Shown here: positions 43,844 to 56,027 of the stretch, piece after piece | Layout: every line of letters begins with the position of its first letter | How positions within the stretch are numbered: the stretch's first letter is position 1 | Source of the DNA: Pinus tabuliformis | Lineage: Eukaryota > Streptophyta > Pinopsida > Pinales > Pinaceae | Direction of reading: 5' to 3' | Assembly: GCA_031772625.1 (NCBI GenBank) | Contig: CM062820.1 | Location: 313,213,840-313,277,839, forward strand | DNA length: 64,000 bases | Program-made: the position numbers and the translations under genes | Notes under the pieces: model-generated | Told to the model about the DNA's origin: nothing | The model's input: only the letters and a program-made list of their open reading frames with translations | Database searches by the model: none

Positions 43844-45684
43844 CAGGATGAAACTTCACAAAACCTAGGGAATCTACCGAGACAAAATCCCTACTCAAAC
43901 TAACGCAAACAAAATCTAATCGGGTAAATGTTATCGTGGTCGAATAAATTTTAGGACGCAAAGACACAACTTGACCTTTTCATGTTTTAAGAGTCAAGAA
44001 AAGGACAAAAAGATGACTCTAGTCTCCTTCGAATGTTTAATGAGCACGAAGTGACAAGACGCTCACTGGAACCTTTTCTTTTAAGGAGTCCGAAAAGGAT
44101 CAAAAGTGACTACTCTGGAGACTCTAGGCAAAGGGTTTACCAAACAATCCGTAAAACTTCTTATACACCTTGCCAATCAGATGAAAACCAAGGACTTCCC
44201 GTACTGCAGTCAATCTTCCCGAATGTTGTGTTCAGTGCATTACGGCTTGTAAGGCGGCAGACTCGGCTTCCTGTGGATAAAGGATGATAACCTAGTGGGG
44301 TCTCCCTTTTATACGCGACGGTACGTGGGAGCTCAGTCCGTACTGGTACTTGTTGTCTCTCAGGAGGAATCACCCAACCATCAGTGAGGCAATAGTTACC
44401 AGGTTTTACGACGCCGGAACACGTCTCTAGCCTAGACCTCTAGAATATGTGCGTTAGGTTCCAATGCGTTGTTAGATTCATTCGGTTTATTTTACAGTTG
44501 ATCTTCAATTAAGTTTCAGTTTTTTGTCCTACCGTATGTGATCTCTCAAAACTTCCTAAATGCAAACTATATGCCAAAATTATATCATTTCGTTCAATGA
44601 ATTCTAACTACAGGAGGGTTGAGATTTTCAAACAAACAAAATGAACAATAAACAAGCAACAAAGATCCTAATGCAGCTAATAACAAGAAATGAAACTTTT
44701 CTTTTCTTTTCTTTTTAAAAGCAACAAATAACAATAAATGCTAACTAATATAATGCAAAAATATCTTTTGTTTTTCTTCTTTTAAAATGGCATAATGCAT
44801 TTAAACAAATCTCAAGAGATATTAACAAGCATGAACAAAGAAAATTCACTCAATGCAAAGAGAACCAAATCTGAAACACCAAGATGAACTGTTAAAACAA
44901 GGAAAAGCACACAGACCTTCAATGAACCATGTGATCTAAGTTCAAATGAAGTCAAGAAAAATCCAAACAAGCTAGAAGTGAATTGCCCGAAGCACAGAAT
45001 AACAAGCTTAAACAACTACTAGACGGGTGCGGAAAACAACCAAAAAGTTGACTGGATAATCAAACCAAAACTTCCCACAGAAGGCTCGACATGCAAAGCC
45101 ACTAGGTACTCTAGGGCTAGGATACAAAATCGATAGAAATAAGCAAACAACTGAAGGATAAAAGTAACAACCAGTCAAACAGAGGTCCAACACACTCCCA
45201 GAAGCTGTAAAAGATATACAAAGACAAAAATCTGAGTTTAAAGAGCTTCCAACAAACACACTGGCAAAATTCACAGGACTGGCGCGACTGTCAGCCTGCA
45301 ACTTGCGCTATCAAGGAATTGGCGCGAGTTACTGTGGTGCAACATGCGCCAACTGGCGCGACTGTCAGAGATAAAAATGCGCCAACACAGTTTGCTGGCC
45401 CAAAAAATAAATAAAAGAACCCAGGGTCTGGTCAACAGTACTGAGACAGATCGAACAGCAGAATACAACTTCAAAGCTGACCCAGAAAGCTCATTTACGC
45501 AAGCAAGCAAGAGAACATTAACATGCAAGACAAAATCCAAGCCGTTCGGTTCATAAACCAAACCGGAGATCGACTGAAGTGGCGTTGATCTACTCCGCTA
45601 ATGCAAAGCAATAGCGTTTCAAAGGCTGCCTGGCCATGCTTCAGACTCCGTCCAAGGTTTATGAATCAAACAGCAAATAGCTCC
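43844..45684 (-). other. Tat 5' leader, mostly non-coding
   Basis: A long leader between PBS and gag. It holds the 'gttttaa(c/g)gagtc' degenerate repeats (43979-44110), AT-rich DNA, and around 45280-45385 a cluster of 'tggcgcgactgtcag' motifs. Open frames of 60-100 codons on both strands carry no domain. Confidence 0.5.
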
Positions 45685-45702
45685 TCCCCAGTGGAGTCGC
45701 CA
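45685..45702 (-). other. primer binding site of the Tat element
   Basis: Minus-strand TGGCGACTCCACTGGGGA, three bases after the 5' LTR end. This TGGCGACTCC-type PBS recurs in plant Tat/Ogre elements and is usually attributed to an arginine tRNA; the tRNA identity is from memory. Confidence 0.75.
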
Positions 45703-45705
45703 AAT

Positions 45706-48042
45706 TGTTGGAGAGGTAAATCCCCTCTGCGAACAGAGGCGATCCCACTAGCCCAAAATGGGTCTAGCAACAATCAAATCACGCTACCACGCAAGTTCCT
45801 AGTTGCATACTGAAAGTGGATTACGAGAACCAACCTGGAGTCCAACGCTAATGTCGAAGAAGCAGGGAAAATTTTAAGAACCCCCCCTAAATTTATAAAT
45901 ATAATAAATGGGCGAATCTCCATGGTATATAGGAAAAATGGAAGGCGATTTTATCAATAATATAATATGTATATATAATTTTTTGGCGAATCTCTCACCA
46001 GGCATGGCGAATATTTTACTCAATTATAAAATCTTGTAAGATCTTGGCGAGTCTTTCACTAAATAATAAAACTTTGTAAAGTCCTAGTGAATCTTAGCAT
46101 AGGCTACATGCTGGTTTAATTCCCCCATTTAAATAGGCTACATTCCAGGTGAATACCATGGGTCAATACCATGTGCCATTTTGGTGAATACCATGGGTCA
46201 ATACCATGTGCCATTTTGGTGAATACCATGGGTCAATACCATATGCCATTTTTATTTTTATTAATTTTAATATTAGGGTTAATAATGGTTTTTTGCATGG
46301 TATTAATAACAATCTAGTCCATGGTACTTGTCCCATAGTATTTTGGCCATAGGTTTCACCTAAATATAACCCATTTTTTGAGTGTTCGTAAATATAAGGT
46401 GACTTAAGGAGTAAATATAAAAAAATGTTTTAATTTGTTTACCATACCTCTCGTTTATTTATATTTTTATTAATTTACCATACCTCTTTTACAAATATGG
46501 TATGTGGCCCATAGGATTCACTTAAATAAAACCTCTTTCTTGAGCCTTCATAAATAGAACGAGGGTTATGGACTAAATATAAAAAGAGGTTTTATTTATT
46601 TACGATACGTCTAGTTTATTTGTATTTTTATTTATTTACCATACCTTTTGAGTAAGTATAAAAAGATGTTTTATTTATTTACCATACCTCCACTTTACTT
46701 ATATTTTTTTTTGTTTACACCCTTACATGTATATAAGGTGACTTATGGAGTAAATATAAAAAATGTTTTATTTATTTACCATACCTCTCATTTATTTATA
46801 TTTTTATTAATTTACCATACCTCTTTTATAAATATGGTATTTGGCCCATAGGATTCACTTAAATAAAACCTATTCTTGAAAATGGGCGAATGGATTCACT
46901 TAAATAAAACCTATTCTTGAAAATGGGCGAATGGAAGGTTGTAAGTCCTAATTTCAAGGGCTAAATTTGCCTTTTTTACCCTCTCCCTTAAAATAAGGTG
47001 GGCTATTTGAGGTGATTTGTAAAAATGTACTATGATACAAAATATTCGCCCACTAAAAATTTAAAACCCCTTAATTTCGCCAAAGGGCGAACATTCGCCC
47101 CTAAAATTATCCTTGCGAAGAAGAGTTGATACTCCCGTTCCCTTGCTCCGGCAGGTCACAATCCTTGCGATCCCCGCGTATGGATACCTGCACATGCAAA
47201 GAACGAAGCGAATACAAGCATAAAATCCACTAAAATACAACTATATTTTAGTCAGAAAGGAAATAAACCAAACATTATCATGATGAACAATGAGATTGGA
47301 ACCATAACAGTAGTCATTTATTAATGAATAATCAACAGAGAAATATACAACCAAGGTTCTGACGTTGAACCTCTCTTGTGGCTGGGCGAGCAGCTATGTA
47401 TATCTTGCAATAGACCTTCTCTCTCTCAGAATTCCGGCAGCATAACCTCCCTATGCTTCAAGACTCTTACTATCACACAAGACAAGCATAATCACAACTA
47501 GCATTACTCAAAAACTAGCTTGTCTAATGCATGAGGACAGACTTTTATAGATGGAGAAGGGAGGAAGATACAATGCATCAAGACACCCATTGTGGATTGG
47601 CATTATCTCCGAAAAGCCGCTGTGGATAGATGTCAAGGATAGATGATGACTCTCGACCTCTATCAGATAAACTTTATCCTCAAAAGACTTCGTGATCTGA
47701 AGGGAAAAAACATCTGGGCGCGCGTTTGTCAAAAATCATTACCAAACTTGGTTGGCGCAGGTGTTGTTCTGAGACAGAGCGCCAATGGTCGCACCCCCTT
47801 TTGAGGATCTCAGTGATTGGCGCAGGTAAGACATTGTGGACCCGCGCTAATGGGAAAAGGGTACTTTTCAGGGATAATTTGCAGAAGGTGTCTTCAGGTA
47901 ACATGAAGTACATACTCAGGGGAACATAATGCAAGTGTTTTTAGGCTATGTCACTGCTCACAGGTCCCAAAATGCGTCCTCCAATGTACGGGAACAGGGG
48001 TAACAGGGACGGTGACCAATGGTGACAAATTACTGTGTAACA
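45706..48042 (-). repeat. 5' LTR of the Tat element, split by a hAT-like insertion
   Basis: LTR halves 47116-48042 and 45706-45862 (TSD counted once) match 25990-27065, with about 20 substitutions by eye. The interruption is 45863-47115. Confidence 0.9.
45863..47115. mobile_element. non-autonomous hAT-like DNA transposon
   Basis: Insertion absent from the other Tat LTR. It is flanked by the 8-bp TSD CGAAGAAG (45855-45862 and 47116-47123). Ends are CAGGGAAAATTTTA and, inverted from the right, CAAGGATAATTTTA, fitting the hAT YARNG terminal rule. No transposase is encoded. The interior holds subrepeats: 'accatgggtcaataccatgt' three times at ~46150-46250, 'ttatttaccatacctc' repeats to ~46820, and a 41-bp duplication around 46860-46935. 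Confidence 0.85.
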
Positions 48043-48047
48043 CCCCT
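48043..48047. repeat. right TSD of the Tat element (CCCCT)
   Basis: Matches 25985-25989. Confidence 0.85.
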
Positions 48048-48290
48048 TATGAAGTTATTTTTAATATGTACTGTTGTAAGCCTTAGCTGAGACTTAGGCA
48101 AGCATACACCTTAAAGTTTACGTCGTCGTGATTAAGGGGAAGAATGTTAGAATATCCCTATTCGCATGACAGTTGGTGGCGACACTCTGCGGGGAATTAA
48201 GAGCCGACATGAGTCGGTGAGAGTTGTTGAAATAAATGATAGTCAACATATTACACTGTAGAAACTCCGACTAAAATTATGTATAAACTA
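48048..48290 (+). repeat. PPT-LTR-like end related to the palindromic element
   Basis: 'gtaagccttagctgagactt' and ATTAAGGGGAAGAA are followed at 48145 by TGTTAGAATATCCC…GTTGAAATAAATGATAGT. This is the arm found at 24703 and 58514. It is truncated near 48290. It belongs to the sequence interrupted by the Tat insertion. Confidence 0.55.
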
Positions 48291-49284
48291 GCACAACCAC
48301 ATTTGCCAATGTGAGTGATATACGTCGATAGACATATATGAAAATATATACAACCACATTTTCCAATGTAGTTGATATACGCCGATAGGCTATAACAACC
48401 ACATTAATAATTATTATGTGTATTTCTTTTTTAAACTAACTATATAAATAATAACAATCATATTCTTATATATTTATATATTTATGATTATTATATTAGT
48501 ATTATAATAAAAATATTAACTCATAATAATATTAATTAATAATAATAATAATAATAATAGCAATATTAATTAACAATAATAATCTTCATAACAATAATTA
48601 TTTTAGTAAATGTGGTTGATATACCCATAAGGCTTCATTTCTATGAATGACACAAACCATTAATAATAATAATAATAATATAAATTATTCATTTTTTATA
48701 AAATATAAATAAATAATTACTTATTTTATTAAAAAAAATTAATAAATAATAGTTAAATAGTTCATTATTGTTAAACAATAATAATATTTCTTAATTAAAT
48801 ATTTTCAATCCCATTTCTTCACCCATGTGAGCATCACCCGATGCAATGAGTGCTAAGTGGACACCGGATGTAATGAGTGCTAAGTGGACTATTAAAAAAT
48901 CATGAGAAATGAGTGAGTTACAACTACCTCTCATGGAAATGGTCATAGATGAATGACTTTCTTAACGCAGTTGAATCCCAAAAAATGATATCTAAAAATA
49001 TAACAATTAATTTATCTTTACATAATAATAATTAATTCTTTGTCACAATGTGACGTTGGACCATGGTTGATTCTCATATTGAGACAACCTTTGTCACAAA
49101 GCGACATTTGAGCATGTTTGACCATGGTTGACTATGATTCACTAATAATTATATTATATTATATTATTATTATTATTATTATATATTATAATTATTACTA
49201 TATAATTATAATAATAATATTAACTCCTAATAATATTAATTAATAAGAATAATAATAATGGATAATAATATTATATTATCATAA
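48291..49284. other. AT-rich spacer with microsatellites
   Basis: Contains (AAT)n-type runs near 48531-48560 and 48660-48682, an ATT run near 49150-49182, and a duplicated 'gtgatatacg(t/c)cgata' motif near 48325-48380. No gene is seen. Confidence 0.6.
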
Positions 49285-49635
49285 TATATATATATATATA
49301 TTGGTCAAGTAAGAATGAAGCCTTCTATTAACCGTACAAGTATATTACATTTGTTACACGTCTTTGCAAGTGCAAAGACCCAAACAAGAACTAGCCTGTT
49401 GTGGGATTGTCAACAACAGAAAAAACAAAGCCAGGATCAAACCATTACTCACAGATTTCCAAAAACTTGTAAATAGGAAGGAGTGTTAAACTCCCAAGGG
49501 CTCTTTGTCATCCACTCACAACTTTAGAGCTTCCGCTAAGCTAACAAACCCCTCCAAAAATTGTAGAGTTCCTCTAAACTTCCACTAATCTAGACTTGAC
49601 GGTAACACAAACCACAGTTAAAAAAAATAAAATTC

Positions 49636-50305
49636 ACCCCTCTAAAGAAATGATGGCACTTTTTCACCATTGATCTATCCAAGATCCAAGGATCACAACA
49701 TTTCTGGACTTTGAAACATACTCCTCATTTGTCAACCGTCAATCTCGCTCCACCAGATCTAATGACTCACACGTATTTCGGCCGGTTAACATGCGCACTT
49801 CAAATCCGCCCGAAAATCGGTTTCCCTCTCTCACCTCGCTGATACGTGTCACTGAGTGAATGGAATCGGAGCCAACCGGAAAATACCATTTACGGCTTTT
49901 CCTCCGCCCGAAATCCACTTGTGGGTTTCCCAACCCATTTCTACTACTCCAGACCCGATAGTAGCTCAAACCAAAATTTTTAAAAGTTTGAAATCCGCCC
50001 TTCTAAAGAATCATCGGCCCATCTGCACTGTTGATCTATTCAAGATCCAACGGTCAAAACACATCCCGACTTCGAAATAGGCTCCTCGTCTGTCAACCGT
50101 CGATCTCGCTCCACCAGATCAAACGGCTCACACCTATTTTGGCCAGTTAACTTGCGCACTCCAAATTCGCCTGAAAAGCGGTTTCCCTCTCTCACCTCGT
50201 TGTTACATGTCACTGTTTGTATGGAATTGGAGCCAATAGGGAAATACCACTTACGGCCTTTCCTCAACCCGAAATCCACTTATGGGTTTCTCCAACCCAC
50301 TTCTT
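49636..50305. repeat. 362-bp tandem duplication in the LINE 3' region
   Basis: Copies near 49636-49944 and 49997-50305, offset 361-362, about 85% alike by eye. Both contain 'gatctcgctccaccagatc' and 'cggtttccctctctcacctcg'. They lie beyond the RNase H stop and before the AT tail. Confidence 0.75.
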
Positions 50306-50535
50306 CCTGTTATTTGCTAGGTAACTCCCTCACCCAAACCCCATAGATCAGACTCAACCGAGATCTATCGGTCCAAAATCAATCTCCACGCCACTGTGTC
50401 CTTGGTCTTCCTCCGTTGATCTCGACCATCCGCTCAAATGCATTGGAATACTGGTGCCAATACTATCTGCGGGCTACTGCCACTCAACAAGCAAACAGTT
50501 TAAGAATCCATGCACTGACGCCTGTCTCCTGAGCC

Positions 50536-51216
50536 TCATCGATCCAGCCCGTCGAACCAACAATCCCTATCTTTGGCACCCTGACAGAGGCAATCCTCTA
50601 ATAGTTTGCCTGGGGGTATCTGCTCCCAAACGTGCCGAGTGTCCCTTTCTTTACTGATCACTCCTTCATTCGCCAGACAATCAGCTAACATATTAGCTTT
50701 TCTTTTCATATGGACAAAGTGTATAGTTTTTAAGGTTTGCAGGTGGGTATAAATACAGAGAAAGACCTGTGATAGCCTCCAATGTTTCGACACTTTATCC
50801 CATGTCGTCCCATTGCATATTTTCTTGGCCGCTCTAATAATCAACTCCGAATCTACTTCAATGATGACATTGTGTGAATTTGAGTCCACCAAGATTTCCA
50901 GGCATTGCTCTAAGGCCATGAGTTCTGCCATGTTATTGGTGGCCTTCCCCAAGTGGCCATGAAAGATCTCCTTTATTCATCCCTGTTCATCTCTTATAAC
51001 ACCCCCAAAACCAGCTAACCCTAGGTTGCCCTTAAACACTCCATCTATATTAACTTTTAGGAAACCATGTGGAGGAGGCTTCCAAATATTTATATCTGCA
51101 TTTATTTGGCTCACACCCTTAATTATGCCCTGTGGGCCTATAGACTGGAGACCCAAATGCAGTAGTATACATGCATCTTGGGGCAGAGGAGGGTCCTTGG
51201 GAAGTTTCCACAACAA
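50536..51216 (-). pseudogene. LINE RNase H domain
   Basis: WKPPPHGFLKVNIDG and FGGVIRDEQG (51216-50977), then after a break NNMAELMALEQCLEIL, VIIEVDSELI and MLADCLANEG (50952-50536). The four acidic positions are conserved, the frame is not. Confidence 0.75.
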
Positions 51217-51321
51217 GCTTCTAACTGTGTCTTTGAGCTGCCTTAAAATTTGGTTAATTATATGTTGGGGCTTGCTTGCTTTGTTCTTGAAGATCCTACT
51301 ATTACGTTCTTTCCAAACATC

Positions 51322-51777
51322 CTAGATAACAAAGCCTGGAACCAGAGTCCAGGATTTATTGATAATTTCATTTCTTGAGATGTTTTTCCTCCAATTCTTC
51401 AAAGTGTTGGAGATGTTGAGTCTATCCCTATCAGTGTGCTTAAAGATTGAAGCCACCCATAACCACACGGTAGAGGTGAAAGGGAAGAGATTGAGAAGGT
51501 GATCCATCATTTCCTCTTGTAAGCCACATATGTAACATTTGGATGGGCCACTGAAGCCTTTTTTCCTGAGATTCTCCGAAGTTAAAATTTTCCTTTTATG
51601 AACTAGCCAAATGAATAACTTTATTTTCATCCAGTGGGGGCTCTGCCAAAGAGTCTTCCATACTTGATCATGGTTTTGGTAGTTAAACCCTATCATTACT
51701 TGTTTAGCTTCTTTGAGGTTGAAGTTTCCTTCGGTGTTCCTTCCCCATCTTAGTTGGTCACGCATAGAGGATACCAA
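51322..51777 (-). pseudogene. LINE zf-RVT-type domain
   Basis: LRWGRNTEGNFNLKEA, WQSPHWMKIKLFIWL and CYICGLQEEMMDHLL match the zinc-binding region found after RT in plant LINEs. A further segment (52422-51951) has SHGGLGLHDP and AKLWWRW, from the RT-to-zf linker. Confidence 0.7.
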
Positions 51778-52742
51778 AATCCTCCTATGTTCTAGCTCCT
51801 GAGCAAGAGAGTTTGCCTGGGCCTTCAGAGGGTTCCCTTCACTGTGGCCTAGATCCTCCCAAATTCTTTGTTTTCCATTGTTCCTTACCTAGTCCCAGAA
51901 GCCATTTACCATGAGTAGACCTTTGTTATCGGTATCATGCTTGAGAGCTGCTAATTCATCGTTATACACGTTGGGTTCCTGTTGCCAGTTATCCTCCCAA
52001 AACTGAACCAGGTTCCCATCCTGGATCTCCTAGAAATTGTGCTGCTGAATAATACCTTTATTTTCCCAGGCAAGGTTCCAAATGTGGGAGCCCTTAATAT
52101 GCCCTGACATTCAAATGTGATCCTTCTCCTGGCAATTCTTGGCATATTTTTGTTTCCAAAGCTTGGTCCAGGGGGTTTCCGATTCCTTGATCCACCTCCA
52201 CCATAGTTTAGCTCCCGAAACTCTGCTGAGGGTTTCAGGGTCATGAAGCCCCAAACCACCATGGCTCTTGGGTTTGCAGATCTTGTCCCAGGCCACTAGA
52301 GCCCATTTCTTTTTCTCTTTTCCTCTGCCCCATAGAAAATCCCTTTGTATGCTCCTGATTTGTTTCTGAATCCCTTTAGGAGTAGGAAGAGCTGAGAACA
52401 TGAAAATGGGAATTGCTTGCAAGACAGCCTATGTGAGCACAAGGTGGCCCGCCAAATTTAAAGACCTACATGTCCATTTTCTAATCTTGTCCTGAAGTTT
52501 ATTCATTATTGGCTCTCAAACTCCCTTGCTTAGAGGATTGTCTATGAGAGGTATGCCCAGATACTTGGAAGGTAATAGGTCCCTTTGAAACCCAAGAATC
52601 CTGGTGATGTTTCTCTGAATAGCAATGTTAGTGTTAGAGAAAAAACTTTTGATTTGTTGAGGCTTACCTCTATGCCAGGTGCCATAGCAAAGTCATTTAA
52701 GATTTGTTTGATCGCTTTTGCTTCCCTAACTGAGGGTATGCC

Positions 52743-53743
52743 CTACAACATTGTGTCATCCACAAATTGTTGATGAGTATTTGCCTTTCCATCCAAGGTG
52801 AGTTTGACACCCTGGATTTTTCCTTCAACATTTTCCATTTTAATCGCTCTTCCTAGCCCTTCCATCATGAGGACAAAGAGGAAGGGTGAGAGCGGATCCC
52901 CTTGTCTGAGACCTATGTAGGGTGTGAAGGTTCTTGAAGGAGTGCCATTGAGCAAGATGGAAAAACTGGTCGTGGTAACTAGTGCCATAACCCATCTTAT
53001 CTAGTTTTGGTCGAAGCCATATGCTCTTAGGACTGCTTTCTCTAGGTCCAGCTGAATGATCATACTAACTTGCTTGTTTCTTTTGAGAGAGTGTACCACC
53101 TCGTGAGCTTGGATGATTAATGAGGATTTGTCTTCCTTCCCCATAGCTCGTTTGCTCCTCTAAGATGAGAGCTGGTAAGAGGGGCTTGAGTCTATTGGCG
53201 ATCACCTTGGAAATAATTTTGTACACCACATTACATAAAGCTATGGGTCTGAAGCCATCCGGAGTCATGGCTTTTTCTTGTTTTGGGATCAAAGCTATGA
53301 AGGAAGCATTAAGAGCCTTCAGAACCATTTTGGATCTTCTTGAGTCTTCCACCACGTCAAGGATATCCTGTTTCCCAACAGTTTTTGAAGAAGTCTACAT
53401 TGAACCCATCTGGGCTTGGAACTTTTCCATTTTTCATTTCACTAATCACTTCACTGACCTCCTCTTCCGACACTGGCCTGTTAAGATTGTGGTTGTCCTC
53501 TTTGGTAACCAGCTGAGGGATACACTGAGTGAAGTTGTTGATGAACCTGGATCTATCCACCAAAGGCTCCTCTGCTATACTCAAGAAGTGTTGAACAAGG
53601 ACATATTCCATATCTTTGTGAGAGACGAGTTCTATCCCTTGAGAATCTTTGAGCTTTGTGATTCTGTTGTGTGCCCTGTGATCCATGGTGGATTTATGAA
53701 AGAACTTTGTGTTTCTTTCTCCCTCTCTAATCCATTGTACCAT
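52743..53743 (-). pseudogene. LINE reverse transcriptase
   Basis: Read in three pieces: SPDGFNVDFFKNCW; FIALIPKQ…GFRPIALCNVVYKIISK; GLRQGDPLSPFLFVL and FVDDTML (YADD/FVDD box). The breaks between the pieces are frameshifts or stops, so no enzyme is made. Confidence 0.8.
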
Positions 53744-54120
53744 CGATTTCTGTGTCCAGAAAATTTCCTCTTTCCTACACCGATCTTCCCATTCTTCCTA
53801 CAGAGAGTCATCTAGCTTTTTCTGCTCCTCAGTAAAGTCATCTGGATGCTAATTTGATTGATCTCCTGGAGTTTATGCTCAGCTTCTCTTTTGGCTTTGA
53901 AGATATTACCAAATTCCTTTTTGTTCCAATCTTTAAGCCTGGCTTTGATATGTTTAAGTTTCTATTGGACCAGGAACATTCTAGTCCCTTGAATGTTCAG
54001 ATCCTCTCTCCACCATTTGTTAATATTGTTGGTGAATTAAGGGTGAGAGAGCCAGGTATTTTCAAATTTTAAGGGTCTATTTCTTGGTGTACCCATAAAA
54101 GTGGCTTCCAGTTGTACAGG

Positions 54121-54807
54121 CTAATGGCCCGAACGTCCAAAGGGAAGAATAGAAGCTGCAATGGGAGGGCCTGAAAGAAAGAGGTCCTCTGAAATAATAA
54201 ATCTATCAAGTTTAGAGGCAACTTGTGAAGCCCCTCCCCTCTTATTGTTCCAGGTGAAGGTCCCATTGATTGTTTCAATGTCCACTAACCCCATGTTCCT
54301 TATGAAGTTCTGGAAGGCCATGGAGTCTCTGCCTAGTTTTCTGATCTCGCCTTTTTTCTCTGTAAGAGATCTTATCATATTGAAATCACCTGCAACGATC
54401 CAGGGCATACTAGGGTGTCTTGCTCTTAGTTTCTTAAGGGAGGTGAGAAGCCTGAGTTTATCTTCTATTTTTTGATGTCCATAGAAATTTTTGATCATGT
54501 ATATCTTCTTATCACCTAAAGGTTGACATACCAAAGAAAGATAGTTCCTGGATGCTTCAGCATCCAGGATTCCAAATTTCTGGGGATCCCAGAGCGTGAG
54601 AATCCCCCCCACCGAGTTATTTGCTTTAACCTCTAGATACTCATACTTGATTAGCCATTTATTATGAATTTCTCTAATCTTATCCATCAAACATTTTGTC
54701 TCCTGAATAAAAACCATATCTGGTTTTTCTTCTTTTATTCTATTACTGAGATTTCTTTGTTTCCTTCTATTTCCTATGCCTCTAATATTCCAGGTTGTGA
54801 GCTTCAT
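54121..54807 (-). pseudogene. LINE AP-type endonuclease
   Basis: ATG at 54807 opens 228 residues: MKLTTWNIRGIGN, FIQETK, IVAGDFN, FTWNN and SKLDRFI. The usual final S-D-H reads GRSGH, so a catalytic-site residue is lost. This domain would nick the target DNA. Confidence 0.85.
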
Positions 54808-55040
54808 TAAGAAAGGTTTGTAAAGGAATAACTGGTGAGATCTTTCATCTTACCCGAGTTGATCAAGAGTTTCCCACGTTCGTTCAACAATTCCTTCTGT
54901 CTTTTTCTTCCTCTTTTCGTGCCTGGGTTCTTTGGAGATTGGGCATGTATCTCCTCCATCATTTTGACCCCTCTATGCTCCTAGATTTCATCATTTCTTT
55001 TGACTCCAGAGCCCTTCGGTTGTAATCTCCATAGGAAGAG

Positions 55041-56007
55041 CTATTGAACCCTATCATATTCCTCTTTTGGCAGGGAGTCCACTCCTTTGGTCGTCCCTTG
55101 TTGTAGAAATTTCTCTAGATCCAGATTTTCTATTTCTAGAATTTCCTGCAGTTCATGGTCCTCTGTTCCTGCCTCAATGGGAGTCATCTCATGGTCCCTA
55201 CTGATCTCCATATTGCTTGGAAGATCCTCCTTTTGCTGGCTATTTTCTATGATATTTTCCATGCTAGCATCCCTTTCCTTCTCAGTGATAATGTTCTTTG
55301 TTCCCTCATTTGTTTCTTTATTTCCATCTTCTTCTTCTAGGATCTTAAAGCTATTGTGGCTTGGCTGTCTTTCCTCATTGATATTTTTTTGTGGTCGCTT
55401 CCCGCCTTTCCTTTTGCCCCCCACCTTAGTGAAACCCTCGAGATTTTTATCCATCGTTGTTTTCACATTTCTCTACAAATTGTTTGTTGGGAAGTCTCTG
55501 TAAAGATGCCCATGTTCATGGCATTTGCGGCACCTAAATGGGATGTGCTCATAGTCCACCGCCTGCACCCATTCTTCATCATAAACTTATAAAATTATCA
55601 TGTCTGAAAGTGCTCTAGATAAGTCCGTTTCCACACATATCTGCGCGAAGGAGGTATATTTTCTTTTCAGAGTCGCATATGAGATCTTTAGGAAATGCCC
55701 CAGTTTGTTGCCTATTGCTTTCAGAGATTCTGGTAGCCAATAATCCAGAGGAAGGGAGTATAGTCTGATCCATACCGGTACCGATGTGAATGTTTCGCGT
55801 TTTGGGACAAAGCTCATCATCCATGACTGCATGTAGAGGCCTGCAGCTACGTAGAAGTATGGTCCTCCTTCGAACACTCTATCTTTATCCTCTAGGCTTG
55901 TGAATACTACTGTGAAGAAGCCCTTAGATCCTAGATGAAGGTTTATTTCTCCCTTTGGTTTCTAGTGGCTCCTTATCCATACGTGCAGTGCTCTCTCCGT
56001 CGGCCAT
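55041..56007 (-). pseudogene. LINE ORF1-like protein (DUF4283 and zinc knuckle)
   Basis: ATG at 56007 starts MADGESTARMDKEP, which stops after 27 codons. The DUF4283 part (GFFTVVFTSLEDKDRVFEGG … VPVWIRLYSLPLDYW) continues in another frame to a TAA at 55587. The same frame carries the knuckle CRKCHEHGHLYRDF, whose last Cys is Phe. A basic C-terminal tail (GFTKVGGKRKGGKR) follows at 55466-55041. It would have bound LINE RNA. Confidence 0.75.
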
Positions 56008-56027
56008 AACCCCATGAATTTGCATAG

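Larger units (their letters stand above)
25990..48042 (-). mobile_element. Tat-type Ty3/gypsy retrotransposon with two nested insertions
   Basis: The 22-kb insertion has matching LTRs, a 5-bp TSD, a PBS (45685-45702) and a PPT (27066-27078). Minus-strand order: 5' LTR, long leader, gag, protease with DEGAST, RT, RNase H, integrase, then a second RNase H after integrase; an antisense plant-mobile-domain gene precedes the 3' LTR. A second RNase H and antisense ORFs are established features of Tat/Ogre lineages. Subtracting the chromovirus in gag and the hAT-like element in the 5' LTR leaves about 14.9 kb. The LTRs differ at roughly 20 positions by eye, so it is moderately young. Confidence 0.92.
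49285..56027 (-). mobile_element. L1-type LINE with RNase H, decayed
   Basis: Minus-strand order: ORF1-like (DUF4283 and zinc knuckle), AP endonuclease, RT, zf-RVT-type region and RNase H, as in plant L1 elements that gained an RNase H. Every ORF has stops or shifts. The 5' edge is sharp, where SDR-like DNA starts (about 56025-56029). The 3' edge is placed at an AT repeat (49285-49301), preceded on the minus strand by a T-rich, non-coding tail. That edge is less certain, and no TSD was found. Confidence 0.75.

Noticed and set aside
45863-47115. Interpretation as part of the Tat LTR
   Set aside because: Absent from the other LTR and bounded by an 8-bp duplication, so it is a separate insertion.
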